The notes below the pieces were generated by a model. That model searched no databases. It was not told where the DNA came from and saw nothing but the letters and a program-made list of their open reading frames with translations. A program made the translations under genes and the position numbers. Of a DNA stretch of 64,000 nt, positions 43,331-54,625 are shown piece by piece. Source of the stretch: Boletus sp. NGJ (lineage: Eukaryota; Basidiomycota; Agaricomycetes; Boletales; Boletaceae); the NCBI GenBank assembly GCA_019096195.1, contig JAGTXK010000121.1, forward strand, positions 62,001 through 126,000, given 5' to 3'. How positions within the stretch are numbered: position 1 is the stretch's first letter; every line of letters begins with the position of its first letter.

Positions 43331-45754
43331 TCAAAGCAAAAACTGCTGTTCTACATCTACGTTGACAATTTTGATATCTTCAAATGGCTTATCTACCTTG
43401 TTCACCTTGACGTTTTCAATCGCGTGAACAACCTCGAGTCCAGAAAAGACGCGCCCGAATATTGTGTGTTTCTTGTCCAGCCATGGCGTTGCCGTCGTAG
43501 TAATGAAGAACTGTGAACCGTTCGTGTTCGAACCCGCATTGGCCATGCTGACGGTATACGGGCTGGATGTGATGTCAGCAAATGACTCCTTCCATATGTG
43601 CGTCGCTAACATACCGATCGTGCTTAAGTTCATCCGAGAATTCGTCCTCAAACTCTCTGTCCCAGATAGACGTGCCTCCAGTTCCATCCCCGAGTGGGTC
43701 TCCCGTTTGGATCATAAATTTTGCAATGACACGATGGAATATAATACCCTCGAAATACCCACTTCTTGCGTGACCCACAAAGTTCTCGACTGCCTTTGGT
43801 GCTTGGTTGGGGAACAGCCGGAGGTGGATATCTCCCATCGAAGTGTGGATAACGGCAGAGTTGGCGAGCGGTGATGGTCCACCTTTGCTAACTACGGAGG
43901 CAGTTGCGATGGACTGTTCTTCGCGAGTAGGCTTTTCATTGAAGACATCTCGATCGTTCAATTTGCTATCCCTGAGGAGAGTCGTCAATTTGGATCACCG
44001 ATGCACGATATTCTTTCAACATACTCTGGTTCTGAGCGTGTGAAGAGATAGAACCTCTGGCGTTTGTAGCCTGTGCAGAAGAGTGTGGGATCACGACTGG
44101 CTTTATTGGCTAGGATCGGATTTGCGGATGCAGCCATGGCCAACGTTGTAAGACCCTTCTTAGCAGGTGCTCCTTGGTACAGGGTGAGGTTCATCCATCG
44201 GACAGCCTCGTCCTTTCCCAGCACTCTGACAACTCGGTTTGTCACCGTGTTCACCACTAAACGAGAACGTCAAGCACCGGGGACTGGAAGCCAACAGAGA
44301 CAAACCTTTAATTCCAAGCAAGGTCGGGTAGATGACAAACGCCCCACTCTCATCCCATATAACATTACTCCACATTCCTGGTATCCGTCCGTCCGGACCG
44401 GGCATCTCGAGTTCACGTTCCACTGCAAGACGTCTACCGAACTCCATGTCCTCGACCTTGTACACACCCGTCCCTGCTTGCTGCATTTCTTGGATCGCGG
44501 CAAGGGATTCATCGTATTTCCGAGTTAGCTTCCCGGACAGGAATGAAAATATGCGGACTTGTCGGTCGGGTAGAGAGAATGTCACAAATGAGTTGGAATC
44601 AGGGGAGAGGGTGATGCACGTAGGTATTGATTTCGACTAGGGATTATGAGTTATCCAGTTTTTTTTTTTCCTATTGAACGTCGACACACCTTTTTGAACT
44701 CGTATAAATCAGTCGAGTTCTTGAATGACCACATGCCAGGGATATTCTCTGGCAGCTCAAATGGTTCAATGGGCTGCCAAAACTCGACAAATCCATTTTC
44801 ATCCGCAGAGACAACCGTGTCATACCGGTCGCTGTACTGAAGGATTTTGAGTACTTTGATCCCGGATTCAATGGAAGGAGACACACAGTAATCAGGTGAA
44901 CTGGTGAACGGTGCAATTTGTCGATCGAAACAAGGGGTTTGTCATCGCCTCTACCATCGTAGATCTTAATGACACCGGTGTTTTGCTCTGAGCTGCACGC
45001 AAGGAGTAAGCAATATAACGACACGAGAAGAACACCCAAGGGCTCACACTGCTAGCAGCCCCTGAGCCTGACCACGCCTGTGCACCCAGCAGCATGCATG
45101 TGGCACGAAGCCAAGCTGGAGCATGTTTATCATGTCTTTTCCAGTCAATGTCGGCACAGATACCCAAGCTAACCACGCGCACCAAAGTTCACGACATCGA
45201 ATACCTTCGCCGACCCATCTTCTGATATGCTGGCAAACAACTGACCATCCGCGCTCACTGAGACACCTACAATCGGTGAGGCGTGCGCTCGAAAGTGTTT
45301 TACGAACTCAATCCCTGTTTCTTGCTTCTTCCACAATTTCAAGTGACCGTCGATGGACGTGGTAATGAGGAAATCAGTCCTGCAACAAGAGTGAGCCTAC
45401 TTTGTAAGTTTCGTGTTCCCAAGACGCACTTCGTCATGACGCAGAAAGTCAGCGCGTCCCGGTGCATGAAAGACCGGTAATACTGGTCTGTATTTGGAAG
45501 ATGTTCAAGGTATAACTTTTCATGCGGAAGGACTAAATCAGGCTCAGGGATGTATCCAGAGCAAAAGTAGACATAATGTAGTCACCTTTTCGTTTCTTCT
45601 TCACAGTTCCATTCGCGCCTGACGGCATGGGCATTGGCCCAATGTCCTCGTCACTTTGATCGTCATACATAGACGCATCTGCAGCAGGTATAGCGGTCTG
45701 CTCGTCCCGTTCTCGCTTTCCGAGCACGGTCGCTTCATTTTCTGAATCCGACAT
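43331..45754 (-). CDS. WD40-repeat cyclophilin (PPWD1/CYP15-like peptidyl-prolyl isomerase)
   Basis: Nuclear prolyl isomerase of the spliceosome-associated PPWD1 type. Start [20 protein letters not shown] at 45754. The N-terminal WD40 part runs through [70 protein letters not shown], and [20 protein letters not shown]. The C-terminal cyclophilin domain starts [20 protein letters not shown] and has [20 protein letters not shown] (catalytic Arg in FHRVI), the Q of [12 protein letters not shown] and [14 protein letters not shown]. About seven introns. The tryptophan that binds cyclosporin is retained. WD40-cyclophilin order and length near 640 residues match human PPWD1. It ends tail to tail with the unassigned plus-strand gene. 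Confidence 0.93.
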
Positions 45755-45844
45755 CTTGCAAGTAATTGCTGAACAAAGTCGCACTGCCGAGTTGCACGAC
45801 ATAGTTATCACGTGATGGTAGTACTATTATAAGTGAAGTTAAAG

Positions 45845-47054
45845 CTACATAACGGTGCAATCCTTGTCCGTCTTTGACGAAGTCTCTTTGGCACGCTGCG
45901 CCTCCTCCTCTGCTAGCAACAGCTTCTCCTGCTCTGTCAAAAGCTGTGGTTGTGTCAGCATTCTCGTGACAATTCTACTTGAATTCTAAACATACCCCCT
46001 TCCTTGCACGGTCCAACATCGCCCTCCTCCTGCTCTCTCTTTCCGCCTTGGCACGACTAATGATGTGTATATATAGCAGAGTAATTACGCCGTAGCGAAA
46101 ATAGATGGGGGAACGAATGACATTGGATCCAAAAATTTCGTAATTTGCGAGTTGGAAGGCGTTCGACGTTCGATGGGTGATGGTTTCGGTTCCACAGTTG
46201 GCGGTGACAGTGACGACGACGGTGATATGGGTTTGGGTGGGGAAATGGGGGAAGAAAGAGTGCTGGCGGGTTATGAGTGTTTACTAAGTGAGAAGGCCGA
46301 GACAAGCCTCACCGGTCAGTTTTTGAGAAGGGCTTGCTCGATGCGGCAATATTCAAAGAGGTCGAAGTTCCAGACCATGAAGGGAGAAGACTGGCGCGAG
46401 AGCTGGATGTGTTCGATGACTGCGTTGCGGACATCTTTGCGGAGAGCTTGGAACCTGCCCATGAAGACGTGCCATGCGACTTGGAAGAGGAAGCTGCAGT
46501 CGACGGAAGGCTCGAGCAGCTGTGGTCCTTTGGGAAGCGGTGCTGGGGACAAAACTGCTTCCTGCAGGCCTGCAGCCCGCGTCAGGATGTATACTCGAAT
46601 GAAAGGCAGAGCGGGACGTACATTACAAGCAATCGGGGCATAGAGGACCTTTCCACATTTGCCTCTTGCACACACAGGCTGAGACCTGGTCCTGCCAGAT
46701 TTCCCCGTTATGACACTACACTCCGTATTGATATGACGTTCCATGCGGATGTTGGGATCCTCTCCAAGGGGTATAGCAACTGGGGTATTGCAAAGCGGGC
46801 CTAAGGATGTATGTGAGCAGGTGAGCCGACGGTCAATTGAGCGACTCACAACTGGGAGCAACACGATTATGCTTGCTTTCGTCATATTGTGGACAATGGT
46901 GTGCTGCAACGAGAAAGTGCTCTCCACAGAAATTCTTTGAACAGTGCTGGCACTTGAATGGAAGGAAGTCGACAAGCAGGCAAGAGGACTCGGAGCATTG
47001 CTGCCCTACGGACAAGAGCTGGGTGTCCTGTTCAGCGTTGGTGTTGGATTGCAT
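45845..47054 (-). CDS. AN1-type zinc-finger protein (ZFAND2/CUZ1-like)
   Basis: Likely partner of the proteasome or Cdc48, since CUZ1 and ZFAND2 proteins act so under arsenite or protein stress; that role is inferred. Start MQSNTNAEQDTQLL at 47054. The first AN1 finger is GQQCSESSCLLVDFLPFKCQ, then HCSKNFCGEHFLVAAHHC. The second is VCARGKCGKVLYAPIACNAC, then RKQFCPQHRFPKDHSC once an intron near 46.6 kb is removed. Between them lies PLCNTPVAIPLGEDPNIRME. The tail is serine- and proline-rich and ends with a charged helix (RAKAERESRRRAMLDRARKG, LLTEQEKLLLAEEEAQRAKE). Five introns are predicted; exon limits in the serine-rich part are less sure. It shares a 115-base divergent promoter with the histidine phosphatase. 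Confidence 0.88.
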
Positions 47055-47169
47055 TGCAGAGATGATGAAGGTAAGGAGACAAGCGTGGAGACGAGGACGC
47101 GCAAGCATGCTGTGTCGGAGAACTCTCCAGGACAATCGACCACATTCGGTCATCTCCAACGTATTATCA
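47055..47169. promoter_or_regulatory. Short divergent promoter, AN1 gene and histidine phosphatase
   Basis: Only 115 bases separate the two start codons facing apart. Regulatory signals for both must fit there or inside the opposite gene. No TATA box is apparent. Confidence 0.45.
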
Positions 47170-48348
47170 ATGCTCACCATATCATTTGTAAGTACATCCA
47201 ACTCGCCATCTTTTCGCTGACACGTTCTCCTTGGTATCAGATCAGGCATGGAGAGTCTCTCGATAACCTCGTGAGTAGCGTTACACTCTACCATACTCGA
47301 CGCTCATCTTCGTGCAGCGATCGCACTGGGCAGGCCATAAGGATGCAGAGCTGAGTGAACTCGGTGAGTCGCACCCACGAAATACCCGCAGTTGACCAAT
47401 CCAGCTATCAGGGGTACGAGTGAGCACAATAGCTTCCCTTTTCCCGCGTATCCCTTATCGTATCCATAGCAAGCCAAAGCCCTCGGTGAATCCTATGCCA
47501 ATATCCATCTTGATGCGATCATCTCTTCAGACCTCAAGCGTGCCCATGCAACGGCCGTGGCCCTCCTCAATGGCCAACCCGATCCAAAGCCATCCTTCAA
47601 AGTAGATCCTGACCTCCGAGAACAGTGCTTTGGTGACGCCGAGGGCAATTCGTGGCTGATGCGTCGGATTCCCGATAAATCGCTCGATGATCATTTCAGA
47701 GATGGTCAATACCCGATTTTATTCAGCCGGCACGAGAGATTCCCCAACGGAGAGAGTTTGAGTGACCTTGCCGCACGGGCAGAACGCTCTATTAGCGATC
47801 TTGTATTGAAGCCCTACCTCTCTCGTGCGATTTCGTCGGGTGTCGAAGACGTACACGTTGCGGTAGTTAGCCATGGTCTCTGCATCAGTGAACTCATACC
47901 TGCTCTGCTGAAGCGGAACAATGGCGGTGCGCCGACCGAGGATTACAGAGGCTTAATGAACACCGCTTGGACCAGAGTCACTGTACAAGTCAAGGTAATG
48001 TTTGATCCCCTTTGACTAGTGCGATTGACAAAGTGTATGCAGCCTGGAGCGGAACTACCACAGATAACCAACGAGCTCAAGGACATACCCCCGTTAACCG
48101 TCACGGTCACCGATGTGAACCGACACGAGCACATCACTAACGTTGTGAGTTACCTGCTTCATAGCGTCGTTCACCATTTTTTTCAACACGATCGTTCTCA
48201 AGAAGCGTCAGAAGGGGATCGTCGAGCATGACCCCAAACAGCGGAGCATTCGCGAATTTTTTGGTGGGGGTGGCGCGAAGAGGCCCGTTGAGGCACTAGA
48301 ACACGCAGAGAGCAACGCATTGGATGAGGTAGGGAGTCCACGGATGTA
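47170..48348 (+). CDS. Histidine phosphatase with C-terminal PIP-box-like motif
   Basis: Second histidine phosphatase of the window, distinct from the one at 24 kb. Start MLTISFIRHGESLDNL at 47170, where the phosphorylated histidine is in IRHGE. The chain continues RSHWAGHKDAELSELGVRQA, ISSDLKRAHATAVALLNGQP and VAVVSHGLCISELI with the second histidine. Six introns fit. Similar basidiomycete proteins are annotated phosphoglycerate mutase-like; the substrate is unknown. After the domain come about 80 more residues with PGAELPQITNELKDIPPLTV and a tail KKRQKGIVEHDPKQRSIREF. The tail contains QRSIREFF at 48239-48262, an exact match to the PCNA-interacting QxxIxxFF motif. It ends DEVGSPRM. Upstream ATGs exist but none lies closer to RHGE. 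Confidence 0.88.
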
Positions 48349-48482
48349 GACCTTTCGAGTGCGGTATTACTTCTAGCTGTAGGCTACATGCAGGATACCG
48401 AGGAGAATCTGATGCGGAGATCATGGTATTTAAATGACAAGATACAGTGGAGCGACTGACTTATGTATGAGTGTTGAGTTGC

Positions 48483-48795
48483 TCAGACATACGGAAGCAG
48501 TCTTTTCAGGGTGACTGTCTGCGATTGACTAGAGTACGTCGTTTGAGCAAGGTTGTTTTTCCGTGCGGGTCTCTTTGACACATTCTTGTGCGAATGGTTG
48601 GCATGAGCCTGGCATGGCAAAGACTGGTTAGCCAATCGAGTTGTACTCGGACGGACACGGAATGCCGACTCGTTTGAATTTTCCGCTAGCGATGGCGCGC
48701 CATCGCTTTTTGGCACCACTGTGTGTCTTTAGTTTTGGAAAGTTGGCAATGGCCGACGTCGAGAACGACCGCACTGTCGAGAGTAGGCTGAACAT
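48483..48795 (-). CDS. Mitochondrial ribosomal protein bL35m
   Basis: Small protein of the large mitochondrial ribosomal subunit. Two exons: 48795 to about 48668, and about 48605 to 48483, split by an intron with donor GTCGGC and acceptor TGCCAG. The start MFSLLSTVRSFSTSAIANFP is a mitochondrial presequence. The L35 signature is complete: KLKTHSGAKKRWRAIASGKF, then KRAHANHSHKNVSKRPARKN, then LAQTTYSSQSQTVTLKRLLP and YV. The length of about 83 residues is normal. It is transcribed away from UFD2 with about 80 bases between the start codons. Small and spliced, it is easily missed by simple gene calls. Confidence 0.93.
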
Positions 48796-48876
48796 GTCGA
48801 GGAGAAGGTGGTCTTGGTCACGTGCATTCCTGTCGTTTGTCGGCTCGGGTGAGGCCTCTGCAGCTGACCGACTACC

Positions 48877-51800
48877 ATGACTGACCCCCAAGACGACGCC
48901 GATCGCGTAGGGACGCACTCATTGACAGCGTTTGCTGACGCTGATTTTACCCTCAGATCCGCGCAAAGCGTCTCGCAAAGCTGCAGGTTGGGCGATCAAG
49001 TGCGCCATCGCCCGAAGCTGCGTCCACTTCAGCCCCAGTCACTCCTCCCCCCGTGCCCAAGTCAGCTCAGCCGAAACAAGCTTTGCCAGCTCCACTGGCT
49101 CCCCAGAAGCCACAGACACCGATACCATCCGTGCCACCCAAGAGGAAACAACTCCCGGTCACCAAGCTTGATATACAGACATGGGAAGATGAAACGCTTA
49201 CACAAATATTCAAAGTTACACTCAAGGTACATGCAACAGCACCGCTCGTCGCGTCTGTCAGACATCTCACAACAAGTAGCGTTCGGTAGCGGAACGCAGC
49301 AGCTATGACATCGTGTGGCTCAAGAGCCTCGGAGCTGAACTCGCTTCAGAGGGATACCGTGAGTCGAGTTTACCTTCAGCTATGTACAACTATAATCGGG
49401 TCATGGAACAGCCTCCACAATGAACCTCTCCGGGGACATTGCCGATCGCCTTCTTATATCTCGATTAGAATTGGACCCTCAGGCAATGTCGTGAGTTCAG
49501 TTGACGCGTTCATCTTATCCATTACAAAGCCCCGCCCAGGGACGACTTTGATTATGTCCCCGTGCTTGCATCCCTCCCACCCCAAATGACAGTGTTTGAA
49601 TACTTGGTCGGCTGCTGGAAACGCCTCAATAGCGCCAAAGCGAACCTGGTCAAGAAGGTTGGAATAGCCCATGGTGTGTGTACCGAACGCTCACACATTG
49701 CGCCACAGACTCCAGTCAACGAGTTGCAGCAAGCATCTGCGCTCATTGAAAAGACTCGAGATCTTATCATCAGTTATGCCGGTCTTACTTTGCAAGAACC
49801 AGAAATGTTCCCCCAACCCGTAGGGTGCGTGTCAAACTGTGCATCACCCATCTTCACTCTAATGCTTAACACAGGCGAGAACTTGGTCCGTCTGAATTTG
49901 TTGGCTCGTTGCTGTCACTATCTGCTCTTTCCACGCCACTTGCAACCGTGTCCTCCCCGAATTATGTCCTTTCCCCAACAGAAGTCGAGCCCTTCCTTCA
50001 AGATATTGCTCGACGTTTCGAACCAGACAACGAGCTCGATGGCGTGCTTGGACCGGTCGTGCAACGGCTGCTATCCCACACGTCTCTTTCCAGTTCCGAG
50101 GGCTTGGCAGGAGGCGACTCTTCCTGGCGGGGTGTAGTCGGTGGCGTGGAAGCACTTGTCTCCATCAGGAGCATAGCGGTCATGTTTACTAGACTGGACA
50201 GGTGGAATCCACCGGATGCTACGGCATCTACCTTTGAGACGGTAACGTTGATGGGTCCTTTGTGCCGACTCGGGGTATTCAGCAGGGAATGGGTAAGATA
50301 AGGTACATGCTTATGTCGGTGTCAGCCATGACAGTCTTAACAGCCTATTGTTGCGCAAAATTATTTCTCTGACCCAACCAAACGTTCACGAAATGACGTG
50401 GAATCCTCTACCGCGAGTCTCAGGGGTACAGTGAAGAGCCTGCAGGTAAGTAAGCCATGGCAAGCTCAATATCGAGTATGTCACCCCATCCACAGTCATC
50501 GCTCTTTCAAATATTCAATACTCTCATACGAGCATCCCCGGAGTCCAGGGAGGCAGTATTAGAGTACTTTGCTACCGCGGTTAAGCTAAACGTCAAGCGA
50601 GCCGGGATGCAGGTACATGGCATGCTCATACTTTTACCTGCGACGCTCTCAAATGTACTTCTCAGGTCGATCCCCAAACAGTTGCAAGCGACAGCTTCAT
50701 GGTCAACTTGCAAAATGTACTTCTTCGCTTGGCAGAGCCATTTATTGATGCTCGTTACTCCAAGGTTTGTCATGCTCGATTTAGTGGTTCTCATACCTGA
50801 CGACTCATCCAGATGGATCGCATTGACCCGTTGTACTTCGCTATCTCCAACCGTATCGATGTGAGTGAGGAGACGCGCATCAAAGCTACGTCAGAGGAGG
50901 CGGGTCAGTGGGTAGAGGCAAACAAAGGCAATGGTAAGCTACTCAATCTCGGCAATCGGTTAGAGGCACTTAATCTATGGGACAGCTGCAACACCAAACT
51001 TCATTTCTGAAATCTTCTATCTCTGCAATGCCATGGGACATTATGGCTACCTGAGAACCACGCAGACGTATGACGATTTTGCTAAGCATCACGATGAGTT
51101 GCAACGTCACCACGATATGATCAATGGCGATGGTTCTTGGATAGGTGTTAGTTGCCCTCATTCCTCGGTCCATTCTGTGTTCACGTGCTTTTCAGAGTCC
51201 CTTCCATGCACGGACGGAAGCAGCCCTCAACCAAATGAAGGTGCGCATACTCGGTCTAAAGGAGCATCCGACATCTGATTTATGACCCAGACAGAGATGG
51301 CGAAAATTCAAGCACATCAGTTTGCGTTCCGCGTGCAATTGCTCGAGCCAGATTTTGTCTTCCGATATATCGGTTTTACTAATTTTGTCTCAACCTGGTT
51401 AATACGAAGAGCAGACTCGAAAGGTTTGCATCCTACTCCCCTGGTCGAGTACGTTGTTTCCGGTCAATGAGTATGTATTGTTGAGCATTTGGCAGATTAC
51501 CACTCCCTCAGGAAGTTCCTATGTCATTCAGGGTACTTCCGGAGTATATCTTGGAAGATGTGGTGGAATTTTTCCTTTTCGTCACCCGGTACGCCGTTCT
51601 TCTAACATGCACAACACATGTTTATGGACGGATTCTGCAGTCACTCGCCAGACAGCCTGAATTTATCCGGAAAAGATGAATTGCTCGTGTTCGCTCTCAC
51701 TTTCTTGACATCAACCTGGTACATCAAGAACCCTTTCTTGAAGGCCAAAATTAATGAAGTACGCACATGGAACAGTCTTGATGGGCAATGCTAATATTCT

Positions 51801-53283
51801 TATAGGCCGTATTTTATGGTGTCCTTCCATACGGAAATGAACGAAGCGGAATTTTGGGCGGAACGCTGAACAGCCATCCTCTGGCACTGAAACATCTGAT
51901 CCCGGCACTGACACACTTTTATACTGGTGGGGATACTTTGACCTCTGCATGTATCTGATTCTGAGACGGTCATTCCAAACAGAGGTTGAACAGACAGGAG
52001 CAAGCTCACAGTTCTATGATAAATTTAGTGAGTGTTCATGTCGTTATTATAGGGGTTCTTTTAAATTGCGGTCAAATCTCTAGATGCTAGGCAAGTTCTG
52101 TATCTACCACTGATATCATGGGTCTGATGGGCCTTGAAGGCGGAACATTGCGTACATCCTCAAAGCTATCTGGAGCAATCCTGCTCACAGGCAAGCACTC
52201 AATGCGGAGGCGCAGTAAGTATAAAATCGCGCTGCAAAGAGGCGACCCGTGTTCACGAGTCTTGATAGAAACGTCGAAAAATTTGTTCGCTTCATCAATT
52301 TGATGATCAACGACGTCACCTACCTCATGGACGAGTCCCTCAGCGAACTGACGCAGATCCACAACATCCAGACAGAGATGCGCGACCAGAATGCTTGGGC
52401 AGCCCGCCCTGCTCAGTACCGGCGCGAACGCGAGGGCCAGCTCCGTGGGCTCGAGCGTCATGCGTCCAGTTATACCACCCTCGGGAAATCGACCGTAGGG
52501 TTGCTTAGGGACTTTACTGCAGAGACAAAGGCGCCGTTCATGATGCCCGAAATTGTGGACAAGCTCGCTGCCATGTTGGATTACAACCTCGAAGCGCTCG
52601 TCGGCCCCAAATGTGGAGAGCTACGCGTCAGGGAACCGGAGAAGTATCACTTTGACCCAAGGCAACTGCTTAGTGATATCTTGCAAGTTTACCTGAACTT
52701 GAGCGATCAGGACGAGTTTGCACGCGCAGTCGCCAATGACGGACGCAGTTACAATAAAGGGCTATTTGAAAGGGCCATCGAGCGCGCCAGGAAGATTGCT
52801 TTAAAAACAGAGCCCGAGCTCGAACAGATGCGTCTATTCATCGACAAGGTCGAGGAAGCGAAAGCGACGATTGAGGCTGAAGAAGATTTGGGAGAAATTC
52901 CTGATGAATTCCTAGGTAGGTCTCGTTCTTGCAAGCAAAAAATACATTTTCCGAGCTCAACCACGCTGCGATTGGTAGATCCGTTGATGTTCACACTGAT
53001 GCGCGACCCGGTCATTCTGCCGTCTTCTGGAGTAGTTATTGACCGTGGTACGATCAAATCGCACCTCCTGTCTGATGCCAAGGATCCATTCAACCGATTC
53101 CCACTCACGATTGACGAGGTCATTCCAAGTAAGTCACTTTACTGTTTCTTGCTGCAACGTATTGACTTGGTAACAGATTCAGAGCTGAGAGCAAGGATAG
53201 ATGCTTTCGTTGCGGAGCGACATAGTCAGAGAGCTGGCAGATCTGATAAGCCCACAGAAGACGTGGATGTGATGATGGGCTAA
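48877..53283 (+). CDS. UFD2: Ubiquitin chain elongation factor E4 UFD2
   Basis: U-box E4 ligase that lengthens ubiquitin chains with Cdc48. About seventeen introns. Start MTDPQDDADRIRAKRLAKLQ at 48877. A proline-rich N-terminal part is followed by the Ufd2 core: VTKLDIQTWEDETLTQIFKV, MTVFEYLVGCWKRLNSAKAN, VEPFLQDIARRFEPDNELDG, YFSDPTKRSRNDVESSTASL, LQNVLLRLAEPFIDARYSK and FHARTEAALNQMK; later NIAYILKAIWSNPAHRQALN and FINLMINDVTYLMDESLSEL. The C-terminal U-box reads DPLMFTLMRDPVILPSSGVV, IDRGTIKSHLLSDAKDPFNR, then LTIDEVIPNSELRARIDAFV. One intron (52091-52139) uses a GC donor. Its order and length are as in yeast Ufd2. Confidence 0.94.
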
Positions 53284-53426
53284 TACAAGCACCTTTCGTC
53301 AAGATGTACTGCTAGTGTCCGCTCTGTCCGCTGTGCAAACAATTTAAGTGACTCGGATCAGACAATCAGTGTATAGCGTGCTACAACAGTCAGCTTGAAG
53401 GATATGACCAAGGCAGCGTGAACGTC

Positions 53427-54296
53427 TACTTCTTCCTCTTCTTGCCTCCCCCACGACCCAGGCTTGTTGAGCCCGCTCTGGCTCTTCCTGCCGTTCCTCC
53501 CCTCCCCGATTTCGACGGTCGACCACCACGGCCAACCTTGGGTTGTATCGAAGCTGAAAAGTCGTCACGATCGTCCCAAGAAAGAATGACCACCACAAAC
53601 CTGGAGAAACCTCTTGTACCTCCGGCTCCTCCTCGTAGTCAGTCCCCGCATCCGTCCCCGTCACGACGCTGTCCCTCGGCGTAAACGCAGCCTCTTCCCC
53701 ACTCTCCTGCGTCAACGCACTGCTGTCGCTATCCCCCCCAACCAGTCCCGCCATGTCCGCCTTGTTCTTGTTCCGTTTCGGCGCTTTCGATTTGCGCGTC
53801 TTGCTGGGCTGACGAGGCGAGGGCGCAGGCGTCGACGAGGGGATGGAGGCCGTGGCGCTGATGCGGCGTGCTGCAATCAGCGACTCGAACATCTCGTCTG
53901 CCGGCAGCGCGAATTCATCGCGAAAAAAGGGATGGCGGGAGAGATTCTCTGAGGGAGACGGGGAGCGTATGACTTGTGGGTAAGGACCCGATGTGTCGAA
54001 GTTGTCCGTATCCTGTGGGCCCATCCGTCCGTCAGTTACTTTGCTTTTTTTTTTTCCGTGGCGTATGGGAGCCATACCGCACTCTCCAACGCCTCGAGAT
54101 CATAGCAGGTCCTCAGTTTAGCCCAGATGCTGTCCACGGGGATGACGCGGCCGGTGTCGTTGTGGATGGCGTTGCGGATGGCGAGGACATGAAAGTGTTT
54201 GTGTGTACCGACCGGGCGCGCTCGCATCACGGAGCGGAAAAAGGAGATTTCGCCCTCCACGCTATCGAGGAACTCTTGTGGTGTCTGATTGTCCAT
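53427..54296 (-). CDS. EAF7: NuA4 histone acetyltransferase subunit EAF7 (MRGBP/CT20)
   Basis: Chromatin protein of the NuA4 complex. Three exons. Start MDNQTPQEFLDSVEGEISFF at 54296; the CT20 domain continues RSVMRARPVGTHKHFHVLAI, RNAIHNDTGRVIPVDSIWAK, then LRTCYDLEALESA, all highly typical. After the domain is a disordered region with PFFRDEFALPADEMFESLIA, then a basic KTRKSKAPKRNKNKAD block and an acidic stretch (DYEEEPEVQEVSP). The last exon is glycine-arginine-lysine-rich (KVGRGGRPSKSGRGGTAGRA, then RGGGKKRKK). The last intron could be taken in two ways; the one giving the GRGG and KKRKK tail (donor GTTTGT) is preferred since animal and fungal MRGBP end in basic tails. UFD2 faces it with 143 bases between. 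Confidence 0.92.
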
Positions 54297-54625
54297 TGCG
54301 ATGACTATGGTGAGGGTAACATTTGCTGCCACAACGCAGGTAAGAAAGACGTGGTAAAAGAACAACACGCGTAGTTAAACAGCGGTGAGCCACACCAGTG
54401 GCCGGGTATAACACTATTTTATAAACAGCACAGTAAGGAGTGAATAACGGTCGGGTGAAAGAATGGTTCGTTGGATGATTGAATTACGTGGTGTCTACCA
54501 AAATGACCAAGAGTTCAAACAAGGTGATGCTTGTTCTTGTCCATTATTGCATGCAAGAAAGTGACGGGGAACGGGATGCGAGATGCCCAATGGGGACCGA
54601 TATGCGCGGTCTACTACTTTGCTTG
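54297..54625. other. Intergenic between EAF7 and the serine-rich protein gene
   Basis: About 330 bases upstream of EAF7 and downstream of the serine-rich membrane protein gene (both minus strand). No coding frame or repeat is supported; it should hold the EAF7 promoter and the 3' end of the upstream gene. Confidence 0.5.

Noticed and set aside
44657-44669. T-rich run near 44.66 kb as a terminator
   Set aside because: It lies in an intron of the WD40-cyclophilin gene next to the acceptor, where pyrimidine runs are normal.
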